Origin: Kordia sp. | GTDB taxonomy: Bacteria; Bacteroidota; Bacteroidia; Flavobacteriales; Flavobacteriaceae | Reading direction: 5' to 3' | NCBI RefSeq assembly: GCF_022447245.1 | Contig: NZ_JAKVBC010000007.1 | Location: 97,672-161,671 of the forward strand | DNA length: 64,000 bases | In this document: piece by piece, positions 46,868 through 55,015 of the stretch | Numbering within the stretch: position 1 is the first letter of the stretch | How the letters are laid out: the number at the start of each line of letters is the position of its first letter | Notes under the pieces: model-generated | The model's database searches: none | The model's input: only the letters and a program-made list of their open reading frames with translations | What the model was told of the DNA's origin: nothing | Position numbers and translations under genes: made by a program

Positions 46868-47836
46868 TTAATATCCAACTTTCTTTCGTACTCTAGCTAA
46901 CACTTTATTTGCTATTGTATGCGCTTTTTCAGCACCAATTGCTAAAGCTGCATCAATTTCGTTTTTGTTTTCCATGTAATGATTAAAACGCTCGCGTTGT
47001 GTAGCGAATGTTTCAACGATCAATTCAAATAACGCTTGTTTTGCATGTCCGTAGCCGTAATTTCCACCAGTATAATTTTGACGCATGGTTGCTATTTGCT
47101 TTTCATTAGCTAACAACTTATACAAAGCAAAAACATTGTCAGTATCTGGATCTTTCGGATCTTCCATTGGTGTACTATCCGTTTTGATTCCCATAATTTG
47201 TTTGCGAAGCTTTTTATCAGTTTGAAAAATGTCAATTACATTATTCTTACTCTTACTCATCTTGGTTCCATCGGTTCCAGGGACAAGTTTGGTTTCTTCT
47301 CTAAACTTTACAGAAGGCATTACAAAAGTTTCTCCCATTTTGGTGTGAAATCTTGAAGCTACATCTCGGGTAAATTCTAAATGTTGCTCTTGATCTTTTC
47401 CTACGGGAACAATTTCAGCATCGTATAATAAAATATCTGCCGCCATTAACATTGGATAGGTAAACAGTCCAGCATTAACATCACTTAAACGATCTGCTTT
47501 ATCTTTAAAAGAATGCGCTAGTTCTAACCTTGAAAAAGGAAAGAAGCAGTTTAAATACCACGCAAGTTCCGTTACTTGTGGAACATCACTTTGACGATAA
47601 AAAACAGTTTTATTAATATCTAAACCAAAGGCAAGCCAAGTTGCAGCAGTTTTATATGTGTTTTCTCTAAGCGTTTCTCCATCTTTAATCTGCGTAAGCG
47701 AATGCATATCTGCAATAAACAGAAAAGATTCGTTTTCTGCATTTTTAGACATTTCAATTGCTGGGATAATTGCACCTAAAAGATTTCCCAAATGTGGAGT
47801 TCCTGTACTTTGAATTCCTGTTAATATACGTGCCAT
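46868..47836 (-). CDS. trpS: Tryptophan--tRNA ligase
   Basis: The 322-residue class I synthetase has the HIGH-type motif TGTPHLGNLLGA at residues about 11-22, the KMSKS loop in GTDGTKMSKSKNN near residue 195, and the tryptophan-binding text MLMAADILLYDAEIVPVGKD. It charges tRNA-Trp with tryptophan at the cost of ATP. Length is normal. The neighbouring plsC-like gene diverges from it with about 130 bases between the starts. Confidence 0.97.
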   Translation of the reverse strand: MARILTGIQSTGTPHLGNLLGAIIPAIEMSKNAENESFLFIADMHSLTQIKDGETLRENTYKTAATWLAFGLDINKTVFYRQSDVPQVTELAWYLNCFFPFSRLELAHSFKDKADRLSDVNAGLFTYPMLMAADILLYDAEIVPVGKDQEQHLEFTRDVASRFHTKMGETFVMPSVKFREETKLVPGTDGTKMSKSKNNVIDIFQTDKKLRKQIMGIKTDSTPMEDPKDPDTDNVFALYKLLANEKQIATMRQNYTGGNYGYGHAKQALFELIVETFATQRERFNHYMENKNEIDAALAIGAEKAHTIANKVLARVRKKVGY

Positions 47837-47967
47837 TGGTATTTTTAATTATGAAATTTTGACAAATGTACTTCATTTATAAAGAATTTTTTAAAAATTG
47901 TCGTGCGAGGTTTCATAAAAATAATTTTTAGACACATTTTCGAAACTTTAGTGTATTTTTGGCGCTA

Positions 47968-48714
47968 ATGATGACTTTTGTAAAAAATATTGGAAGAGTT
48001 TTATGGCGCGCTTGGTTTTACCTTTTAGTGCTTATTCCTATACTTATATTTTTTCCGTTGTTATTATTATTTACAGCAAGTGAAAAACTGTACCCACAAT
48101 TTTTCTGGATTGCAAGAAACTTATGGGCAAGACCTATTTTATTCGGAATGGGCTTTTTTCCAAAGTTTAAACGAGAAGCTGAAATTGTAAAAGGCAAAAG
48201 CTATATGTTGATTGCCAATCATACAAGTATGACTGACATTATGTTGATGTTGATAGCTTCCAAAAATCCATTTGTTTTTGTAGGAAAAAAAGAACTTTCT
48301 AAAATCCCAATTTTTGGTTTCTTTTACAAACGTACCTGTATTTTGGTAGATAGAGGAAGCGCCAGAAGTCGCAAAGCAGTATACGACAGTGCACAAGAAC
48401 GGCTGAGTCAAGGAATGAGCATTTGTATATTTCCTGAAGGCGGCGTTCCAAAAGAAGATATTGTATTAGACAAATTCAAAGATGGCGCGTTTCGTTTGGC
48501 AATTGAGCATCAAATCCCTACAGTTCCTATGACTTTTGCGGATAATAAGAAACGCTTTCCATATTCGTTTTTCCTAGGCTCTCCAGGACGTATGCGTGTT
48601 ACTATTCATCCTTTCTTAAGTACAGAAGGGAAAGTCGTTGCAGACAAAAAGGCAATGAGTATACAAGCAAGAGATATCATTTTAAATGAATTGACTGCAT
48701 ACGGAATTTCATAA
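47968..48714 (+). CDS. 1-acyl-sn-glycerol-3-phosphate acyltransferase (PlsC-like)
   Basis: The protein of about 248 residues has N-terminal membrane segments (AWFYLLVLIPILIFFPLLLL), the catalytic box NHTSMTDIM (NHxxxxD) and the acyl-acceptor motif FPEGGVPKED. It transfers an acyl group to lysophosphatidate to give phosphatidate, in membrane lipid synthesis. I use ATG 47968; the in-frame TTG at 47959 overlaps TATTTTTG (47954-47961), which looks like the -7 promoter element. The gene is monocistronic. Confidence 0.9.
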   Translation: MMTFVKNIGRVLWRAWFYLLVLIPILIFFPLLLLFTASEKLYPQFFWIARNLWARPILFGMGFFPKFKREAEIVKGKSYMLIANHTSMTDIMLMLIASKNPFVFVGKKELSKIPIFGFFYKRTCILVDRGSARSRKAVYDSAQERLSQGMSICIFPEGGVPKEDIVLDKFKDGAFRLAIEHQIPTVPMTFADNKKRFPYSFFLGSPGRMRVTIHPFLSTEGKVVADKKAMSIQARDIILNELTAYGIS

Positions 48715-48738
48715 AGAGAAAAGTCTATGCTGCGGCAC

Positions 48739-49110
48739 TTATTCTTTCAATTTTTTAAACACTATTTGAAAAGTTTCCATCGCAATAAACGTAATGCAAA
48801 CCCAAAACGGAGAAAGTATACTTAATCCTATTATAATACATATGGTAAGTATTACTATAGATTCTAAGTAGTCAATACAGTCACACAATCCATTATTAGC
48901 ATCAAATTTTCTGAAAAAAGGAACAGTTCTCAATGTAAAATATAGTACAAGCGAGATAATGGAAACAACAAGACCTAAAAGTAAACCATAGAAATAATTC
49001 AGTTGATCAAAATAGTCTGTAGCAATGTTTTTTAGGTATGGAAATAGTAAGATTCCAAATAATAAAGCGATTGCAATTTTAATGATTCGCAATGAAATTT
49101 CTTTTTTCAT
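48739..49110 (-). CDS. Small membrane protein, unknown function
   Basis: The 123-residue protein has three to four membrane helices (IIKIAIALLFGILLFPYL, FYGLLLGLVVSIISLVLYFT, VILTICIIIGLSILSPFWVC) and a short loop with NNGLCDCIDY. No family is recognised. It converges on the plsC-like gene with 24 bases between the stops and has a terminator for the upstream minus-strand gene just before it, so it is transcribed alone. Confidence 0.6.
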   Translation of the reverse strand: MKKEISLRIIKIAIALLFGILLFPYLKNIATDYFDQLNYFYGLLLGLVVSIISLVLYFTLRTVPFFRKFDANNGLCDCIDYLESIVILTICIIIGLSILSPFWVCITFIAMETFQIVFKKLKE

Positions 49111-49185
49111 AATTTAAATATAAGGTCATTTGTAGAAAAATCAACTAAAGCTCTTTGACCTTTATATATTTAATAGGCTTTCTTC

Positions 49186-49228
49186 ATAAAAAAACCGCTT
49201 TCCTACAAAAAGTAAGAAAACGGTTTTT
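49186..49228 (-). terminator. Terminator of the sigma factor / beta-barrel operon
   Basis: Arms around 49189-49203 and 49214-49228 (AAAAACCG against CGGTTTTT, with an outer and an inner paired block) form a stem. On the minus strand GCGGTTTTTTTAT follows, giving the T run. Confidence 0.75.
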
Positions 49229-49284
49229 GGCAAACATCACTGCTTTTAAGGTATAATGGCATGTATACCTAACCAACTAAAAAA

Positions 49285-51093
49285 CTAAAACCTAAAACTG
49301 ACACCTGTATAAACTCCTACTGAATAAGGATTGAAGTTGCCAGTATTTCCTGAAAATGTATTTAACTGATATTTTAGCATCGGTTCTAAGTTGAACTCTA
49401 ATTGATCAGAAAATTTATAATCAATTCCGATTCCAATATTCGTACTAAAACTCACGTCATTTACATTGGTAGCTTCTCCTAATTCGGTTAATATTTCTGG
49501 AGAATCAAATATGATACTATTCTCTGTTAATAGCAATGTACTCACACCGCCAATAACATTAATTCCTAATTTTTTATCTAATACAGCATACTTCAATTCC
49601 ACAGGAACTTCTATATACGTCATACGCTGACTTAAATCTCCTTCAATTTGTTTTTGAAAAATGGTAGAGGTTTCTGTTGTTGGAAATTGATATTGTGAAA
49701 ACGTTTCTCCTGTTGGAGCTTGACGGTCTTGAATATTAAATGCAGCATCACTGTTTTTAAATTGGATCGTTGTCAATTCTGGTCCATCAAACGAAGGAAC
49801 CAGTGCAATATCTCTTGTGCTGTAACTATATTCTACTCTGTGAATTCCAGAACGGACGGTTAATTTTTTTGAAATATCATATCCAACATTTACACCGTAA
49901 CTCAGATTAATGTCACCCTTTTTTGCATTATCAGCAAAAGTCTCATCAATTGGAGAACCATTGCTGAGTGTGTTGTAATATACAGGCGAAGCATTTGGCG
50001 AAACAGTCCATTTACTAATTGGTGTTTCTGCTACTTCTGTTTTATCTTTTTCTAAATCGTGTAAATCGTTAATAACATCTAAGATTGACTTTTTAATTTC
50101 TGGTTTTTCTTCTTTTTGTGTATCAGCAACTGCTTTTTCAATATTCTCTGTAGCTGCATTTGTTCCATCTGTAGCGCTATTTGAATTGGAATTAGTTTCT
50201 GACGAATTCGATTTTGATTGCGTATCATTTTGTGCTACGGCAGATGAAGTCTTGTTTGTAACTGCGTTAACATTTGAATTTATTTCAGAACCTTTTCCAT
50301 TTACAATATTAGTTCCTTCCGATTCATTAACTTGATTGTCTACAACGGTATTCTTCACTAAAGGATTATTGGATGTATCATTACCATTCTTAATCTTGTT
50401 AAGATCTTTTGTGTTTTTGAAATGATTTTTTTGGTCAGCAGTTCCTGTTTTATTGCTGTTATTCGTTGTATTTGCAACAGCATTTTCCTGATACGTTACA
50501 TTGCCATTTTGAAAGGTGTTTTTATCACTTCTATTGACATTAGTGTTGGAATTATGTTGTGTTCCATTTTGTTGTACAACAGCGTTTTGCAAGGCAGATC
50601 CTTTTTGAAAAGTATTGTCTTTTCCATTCTTCAACTTGTGCGCGTCATTGTCAATATTGTTTTCATTGGCAATTTTCTCTTTATTTTGTAATACACCTTC
50701 AGAGGAACTATTCTTAATATCTTGTGTTGAGTTTTGTTCTGAATTTGTATTGTTTGTATCTGTAACTTGTGAATTATTTGTGGTGTTGTTCACATCTTTT
50801 TGAGATGAACTATCTTTTGTCGTATTGGTAATTTGATTGTTTGGATCAATAGTTTCAGTACCATCTGAACCGATAAATTTTGTTCCTACAAAAAACAGTA
50901 ATGCAATGGCAGCAGCAGTTCCTATAGCTTTATACAGCCATGGTAATAGCACAATGCCGCCTTCTTTTTTCTCTTCAGCCTCTTTTTCATCTAATCTGTC
51001 GGAGATTTTATCCCATAAATCGGGATCGGGAGAAGCTTCAAAATCTTTGAAACGGTTCCGAAAGAAATTATCTATATTATTTTGATCACTCAT
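49285..51093 (-). CDS. Anti-sigma-like N-terminus fused to an outer-membrane beta-barrel
   Basis: The 602-residue protein starts with a cytoplasmic segment (NIDNFFRNRFKDFEASPDPD, LWDKISDRLDEKE) typical of anti-sigma-like proteins, then one membrane helix (residues about 50-70, LYKAIGTAAAIALLFFVGTK). A long linker (about 80-330) made almost only of Asn, Thr, Ser, Gln and Lys follows. The C-terminal part (about 355-602) is a PorT/OmpA-type beta-barrel (LSYGVNVGYDISKKLTVRSG to YSVGVYTGVSFRF). The sigma factor gene overlaps it by 8 bases. The build would let one chain reach from the cytoplasm to the outer membrane; this is inference. Such fusions are known in Flavobacteriaceae but their role is not. 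Confidence 0.8.
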   Translation of the reverse strand: MSDQNNIDNFFRNRFKDFEASPDPDLWDKISDRLDEKEAEEKKEGGIVLLPWLYKAIGTAAAIALLFFVGTKFIGSDGTETIDPNNQITNTTKDSSSQKDVNNTTNNSQVTDTNNTNSEQNSTQDIKNSSSEGVLQNKEKIANENNIDNDAHKLKNGKDNTFQKGSALQNAVVQQNGTQHNSNTNVNRSDKNTFQNGNVTYQENAVANTTNNSNKTGTADQKNHFKNTKDLNKIKNGNDTSNNPLVKNTVVDNQVNESEGTNIVNGKGSEINSNVNAVTNKTSSAVAQNDTQSKSNSSETNSNSNSATDGTNAATENIEKAVADTQKEEKPEIKKSILDVINDLHDLEKDKTEVAETPISKWTVSPNASPVYYNTLSNGSPIDETFADNAKKGDINLSYGVNVGYDISKKLTVRSGIHRVEYSYSTRDIALVPSFDGPELTTIQFKNSDAAFNIQDRQAPTGETFSQYQFPTTETSTIFQKQIEGDLSQRMTYIEVPVELKYAVLDKKLGINVIGGVSTLLLTENSIIFDSPEILTELGEATNVNDVSFSTNIGIGIDYKFSDQLEFNLEPMLKYQLNTFSGNTGNFNPYSVGVYTGVSFRF

Positions 51094-51625
51094 TTATGGC
51101 GATTTTTTTTTTAAACGATTCTACTTTAGTCTTCAAAATCATCCGAGCTCGCGCTAAATTTGATTTTGAAGTTCCCTGCGAAATGTTCAACATTTCTGCG
51201 ATTTCTTGATGCGAATAATCATCAAGCACATATAAATTGAATACCAGCCTATATCGATCTGGTAACTCTTGTACGATGTTCAATAAATAATCTAAAGAAA
51301 TATCTTCTTCATATACGGTTACTGGTTCTTCTTTCAGTGCTCGTTCATTTACAACCTCAAAAACACCTTTGCTTCTATATTTTTGAAGTACGGTGTTCAC
51401 GGTAATTCTTCTAAGCCAACCTTCAAACGAGCCTTTAAAATTATACTGACCAATTTTTTCAAAAATAACCATAAAACTGTCCTGCAGATTATCTTCCGCT
51501 TCAAGCTTGTTCCGAGAGTACTTTAAGCTTGTAGCGTATAGTTTTTTGGCATAATCTCTATACAGTTGCGCTTGTGCATCACGGTCGTTGTTCTTACATT
51601 TATGTATGAGTTGATTTAAACTCAC
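51086..51625 (-). CDS. ECF-type RNA polymerase sigma factor
   Basis: The 179-residue protein has region 2 (LYATSLKYSRNKLEAEDNLQ, DSFMVIFEKIGQYNFKGSFE) and region 4 (YVLDDYSHQEIAEMLNISQG, TSKSNLARARMILKTKV). Its end overlaps the start of the anti-sigma-like/beta-barrel gene by 8 bases, so translation is probably coupled. It likely controls an envelope-related regulon together with that partner. Confidence 0.9.
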   Translation of the reverse strand: MSLNQLIHKCKNNDRDAQAQLYRDYAKKLYATSLKYSRNKLEAEDNLQDSFMVIFEKIGQYNFKGSFEGWLRRITVNTVLQKYRSKGVFEVVNERALKEEPVTVYEEDISLDYLLNIVQELPDRYRLVFNLYVLDDYSHQEIAEMLNISQGTSKSNLARARMILKTKVESFKKKIAINE

Positions 51626-51658
51626 TCGTTTTATTTGTTTTTCTTAGTAGCTTTTCAT

Positions 51659-52090
51659 CTAATTATTGTTGTTGACAGGCACTTCATAAACTAAGTATAT
51701 GTCTTCTCCTTCGTCATCTCTTCCTTGCCAAAATTTAAAAGTATATGGTTCGGAACTAAGTGCATTAAAGCCAAACGTTTCAGTTTTAAATTCTTCTTCT
51801 AGTGTTTCGCAATCAGTTCCAATAGTTACAAAGTTTACGACTGCTACGGTTCTGACATTTCCTGTTTGCTGTACATATTCAAAATTGCTAAATGCATGAC
51901 AAGTAGATGGTCGTTTGTATGTTACACTGATAGTGTATGTACTTCCAAGACTAAAAGCTAAAGGCATTTCAACGCTGTCTACAGGGACAAGTTCAAAACT
52001 AAATTGAACATCCGATGCGTTATCATCAACTACGCATGAATTGAAAATCATTTAACTCACTATCAAAGCCAAAAATAATATCTTCTTCAT
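51659..52090 (-). pseudogene. Small lipoprotein gene with a stop codon inside its signal peptide
   Basis: From the ATG at 52090 the minus strand reads MKKILFLALIVS, then TAA (52054-52052), then MIFNSCVVDDNASD and on to the stop at 51659. The text on both sides of the TAA makes a perfect lipoprotein signal with lipobox FNSC. One substitution thus separates the signal peptide from the 130-residue remainder (DCETLEEEFKTETFGFNALS, PYTFKFWQGRDDEGEDIYLV). Translation from the inner ATG 52051 would give a protein without a full signal. The mature part looks like a small immunoglobulin-like lipoprotein of Bacteroidota; family not certain. Confidence 0.7.
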
Positions 52091-52153
52091 ATAAAATAAT
52101 AAACTAATTTTCAATTAGATGTGTTAACTATTAAAAGGTTGCGTCTAAAAATA

Positions 52154-52181
52154 AAAAAAATCCCGATATAGGGATTTTTTT
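52154..52181 (-). terminator. Terminator after recA
   Basis: An 11-base-pair stem (52154-52164 with 52171-52181, core TCCC/GGGA flanked by A and T runs) and a 6-base loop. The minus strand ends in eight T. It can work in both directions. Confidence 0.8.
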
Positions 52182-52231
52182 AAACTTTACATTGAAGGTT
52201 ATGGCAGAAAGGCTGCTATAGAAGTAAGGTT

Positions 52232-53239
52232 TTAGCTATTTGCGATAGCCTCTTTTATTTTCACTTCTAGTTCTTCTAACAACTCAGGATTATCTTCCAA
52301 TAGTGACTTTACTGCATCGCGACCTTGTCCTAGTTTAGAATCTCCATAGCTAAACCAAGAACCGCTCTTTTTCACAATTTCATAGTTTACACCGATATCT
52401 AAAATTTCTCCTACTTTAGACACACCTGCTCCATACATAATGTCAAATTCAACCGTTTTAAAAGGTGGTGCTACTTTGTTCTTCACCACTTTTACACGTG
52501 TTTTGTTTCCTTTTACTTCACCATCAGTTCCTTTGATTTGTGTAGAACGTCTGATGTCTAAACGAACAGAAGCATAGAATTTTAACGCATTTCCACCAGT
52601 AGTTGTTTCTGGGTTTCCAAACATTACACCAATTTTTTCACGTAATTGGTTAATGAAGATTACCGTACAATTGGTTTTACTAATGGAAGCCGTTAATTTA
52701 CGCAATGCTTGCGACATCAAACGAGCATGTAATCCCATTTTAGAGTCTCCCATTTCACCTTCAATCTCACTCTTTGGTGTCAATGCAGCTACCGAGTCAA
52801 TCACAACAATATCAATAGCACCAGAACGGATTAAGTTATCAGCAATTTCTAAGGCTTGCTCTCCATGATCTGGTTGTGAGATAATTAAATTATCAATATC
52901 AACTCCTAACTTTTCAGCATAAAAACGATCAAAAGCGTGCTCTGCATCAATAAAAGCAGCAATTCCTCCTTTTTTCTGAGCTTCTGCCATGGCGTGTAAG
53001 GTCAAGGTTGTTTTACCAGAAGATTCAGGACCAAAAATTTCAATGACTCTTCCTCTTGGGTATCCACCAACTCCTAAGGCAATATCTAAACCAAGTGATC
53101 CAGAAGATATTGTATCAACTTCTTCTACAATAGTATCACCTAATTTCATTACAGAACCTTTTCCGTAGGTTTTGTCTAATTTGTCTAAGGTAAGTTTTAA
53201 CGCTTTTAATTTTGCTTCTTTTTCTTTATCTGAACTCAT
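52232..53239 (-). CDS. recA: Recombinase RecA
   Basis: The 335-residue recombinase has the Walker A motif [14 protein letters not shown] (residues about 68-81), the Walker B region [20 protein letters not shown], loop L2 text [20 protein letters not shown] and the C-terminal domain ending [16 protein letters not shown]. It forms filaments on single-stranded DNA, drives strand exchange and triggers the SOS response. Length is normal. Upstream, on the other strand, lies a 640-base region with a candidate RNA gene. Confidence 0.98.
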   Translation of the reverse strand: MSSDKEKEAKLKALKLTLDKLDKTYGKGSVMKLGDTIVEEVDTISSGSLGLDIALGVGGYPRGRVIEIFGPESSGKTTLTLHAMAEAQKKGGIAAFIDAEHAFDRFYAEKLGVDIDNLIISQPDHGEQALEIADNLIRSGAIDIVVIDSVAALTPKSEIEGEMGDSKMGLHARLMSQALRKLTASISKTNCTVIFINQLREKIGVMFGNPETTTGGNALKFYASVRLDIRRSTQIKGTDGEVKGNKTRVKVVKNKVAPPFKTVEFDIMYGAGVSKVGEILDIGVNYEIVKKSGSWFSYGDSKLGQGRDAVKSLLEDNPELLEELEVKIKEAIANS

Positions 53240-53429
53240 TATGTCAATTTTCTATTAATTTGAACGATGCTAAATTACTATTTCTTTTCCCTGAAAACAA
53301 TTTGCGATTTCTCATTTTCAATAAATCCACCTAAAAAATTTTACAATTTGACGCAACCTTTTTAAAAAATGGACATCTATCTAGTAAAATTGCTTAAAAA
53401 AATGAGAATTTTAAACAGATTTATTTACA

Positions 53430-53590
53430 ACACACGAGATAATGCTTCGGTTCCATTATTCGGGAATTGCAGGCTTGACGGTGGCTAGCTTCATTGTTGA
53501 TTCTATTCTTCAATAGAAAAATTGAATATTAACAATGAATTAGCTAGTAAAAGTGCTTCTGTCCACATAGGAGCACTTTTATTTTTCCTG
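53430..53590 (+). ncRNA. Candidate structured RNA with intrinsic terminator
   Basis: This non-coding stretch folds into nested hairpins: CTAGCT (53485-53490) with 53542-53547, TCATTGTT (53491-53498) with 53531-53538, and TTCTATT (53501-53507) with 53512-53518. A smaller hairpin lies upstream (TTCC/GGAA near 53451-53466). Directly after is a terminator, AAAAGTGCT (53549-53557) with 53572-53580, followed by ATTTTT. No gene precedes this terminator, which suggests a short independent transcript. A 6S-like RNA of Flavobacteria is one possibility but I cannot match it from memory. Confidence 0.4.
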
Positions 53591-53815
53591 TAGTTGCAGT
53601 AAAAAGTTATTTTAAGCATTCAAAAACATGCTTTTTTCCCTTCTTTCCATCTATTTTTCTGGAACAATTTTCCCCAAAAACATCCAAAACAAGCGTATCT
53701 GTTTTAATTATTTTTCCTCTTGTTGAAAACTAAAGTACACCATTTGTTTTAGTAATTGTAAATAAACTTTGTAAGCGTCGTATTTTTCTAATAAGCGTTA
53801 TTTTTTAGCATAAAA

Positions 53816-53846
53816 TGTGGTAGTTAAGACAAAAAATGTACTTTTG
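53816..53846 (+). promoter_or_regulatory. Bacteroidota-type promoter of trhO
   Basis: TACTTTTG at 53839-53846 matches TAnnTTTG; TGTG at 53816-53819 lies exactly 19 bases upstream. The start codon follows 37 bases after the -7 element. Confidence 0.6.
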
Positions 53847-53883
53847 TCGAAAATATTCACTTTAACTTAAAAATTGATATAGC

Positions 53884-54915
53884 ATGCAACTGTACAATAA
53901 ATTAAGTGCAAAGGAAAGAGCAGAACTTATCGAGAAAGCCGGTAAAGATCGTATGACGATTTCTTTCTATAAATACGCACACATCGGAAATCCAGAAATT
54001 TTACGAAATCACTTATTCATTAACTGGGACAATATCGGCGTTCTAGGAAGAATTTATGTGTCTTATGAAGGCATCAACGCACAACTTTCTGTGCCTGCTG
54101 AAAACTTTAATACATTTAAAGAGCATTTAGATACAATTTCATTTTTAGAAAATGTACGATTAAATGTAGCGATTGAGCAAGATAATAAGTCGTTCCTTAA
54201 GCTAAAAGTGAAAGTAAGAGATAAGATTGTAGCAGACGGATTGAATGACGAAAGCTTTGATGTAACTGATAAAGGAACACACGTAGCTGCCGCTAAATTT
54301 AATGATTTACTAGATGATGAAAATACAATTTTGGTAGATATGCGAAACCATTACGAAAGTGAAATTGGTCATTTTCAAGGAGCTATCACGCCAGATGTAG
54401 ACACATTTAGAGAATCATTACCAATTATAGAAGACAACTTAAAAGAACACAAAGAAGATAAAAACCTTGTTATGTATTGTACAGGTGGAATTCGTTGTGA
54501 AAAAGCCAGTGCCTACTTTAAACACAAAGGTTTTAAAAATGTGTATCAACTTGAAGGCGGAATTATCAATTATGCACGTCAGGTAGAAGCGCAAAACCTA
54601 GAAAATAAATTTATAGGTAAAAACTTCGTGTTCGATCACCGAAGAGGTGAACGAATTTCAAATCATATCATTGCCAATTGTCATCAATGTGGAAAACCAT
54701 GTGATACACATGTAAACTGTGCAAACCAAGCCTGTCATTTACTCTTTATCCAATGTGAAGACTGTGCCAAAAAGATGGATGGTTGCTGCTCTAGTGATTG
54801 CAAATCTATATATAATTTGCCAATGGCTAGACAAAAAGAGCTTCGAAAAGGGAAAGAAGTTAGCAACAAAATCTTTAAAAAAGGACGCTCGGAAGTATTG
54901 AAGTATAAAAAGTAG
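53884..54915 (+). CDS. trhO: Oxygen-dependent tRNA uridine(34) hydroxylase TrhO (rhodanese family)
   Basis: The 343-residue protein has an N-terminal acylphosphatase-like domain (ISFYKYAHIGNPEILRNHLF, YVSYEGINAQLSV), a rhodanese domain with the active-site loop MYCTGGIRCEKASAY (Cys199), and a C-terminal Cys-rich zinc-finger-like tail (CHQCGKPCDTHVNCANQACH, CEDCAKKMDGCCSSDCK). This is the build of TrhO/YceA, which hydroxylates uridine 34 of certain tRNAs on the way to 5-oxyacetyl or methoxy uridine. A good promoter precedes it. Confidence 0.92.
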   Translation: MQLYNKLSAKERAELIEKAGKDRMTISFYKYAHIGNPEILRNHLFINWDNIGVLGRIYVSYEGINAQLSVPAENFNTFKEHLDTISFLENVRLNVAIEQDNKSFLKLKVKVRDKIVADGLNDESFDVTDKGTHVAAAKFNDLLDDENTILVDMRNHYESEIGHFQGAITPDVDTFRESLPIIEDNLKEHKEDKNLVMYCTGGIRCEKASAYFKHKGFKNVYQLEGGIINYARQVEAQNLENKFIGKNFVFDHRRGERISNHIIANCHQCGKPCDTHVNCANQACHLLFIQCEDCAKKMDGCCSSDCKSIYNLPMARQKELRKGKEVSNKIFKKGRSEVLKYKK

Positions 54916-55015
54916 ATTTTCGATGCTACAGAAATAATCCTATCTTTACATTTTTAGAGAAAGAATACAAACCCTACGTCTGCATTCCCGAATAGCAGAT
55001 TCTATATATAAAAAT

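Larger units (their letters stand above)
53240..53883. other. Intergenic region between recA and trhO
   Basis: This 640-base gap contains the promoters of recA (leftward) and trhO (rightward), a candidate structured RNA with terminator at about 53430-53590, and no plausible coding frame. The rest is very AT-rich. Confidence 0.55.

Noticed and set aside
54979..54997. Sequence resembling an inverted copy of part of the candidate RNA (near 53454-53473)
   Set aside because: About 17 similar bases around TTCCCGAATA only, with no further shared context; likely chance or a common short intergenic motif.
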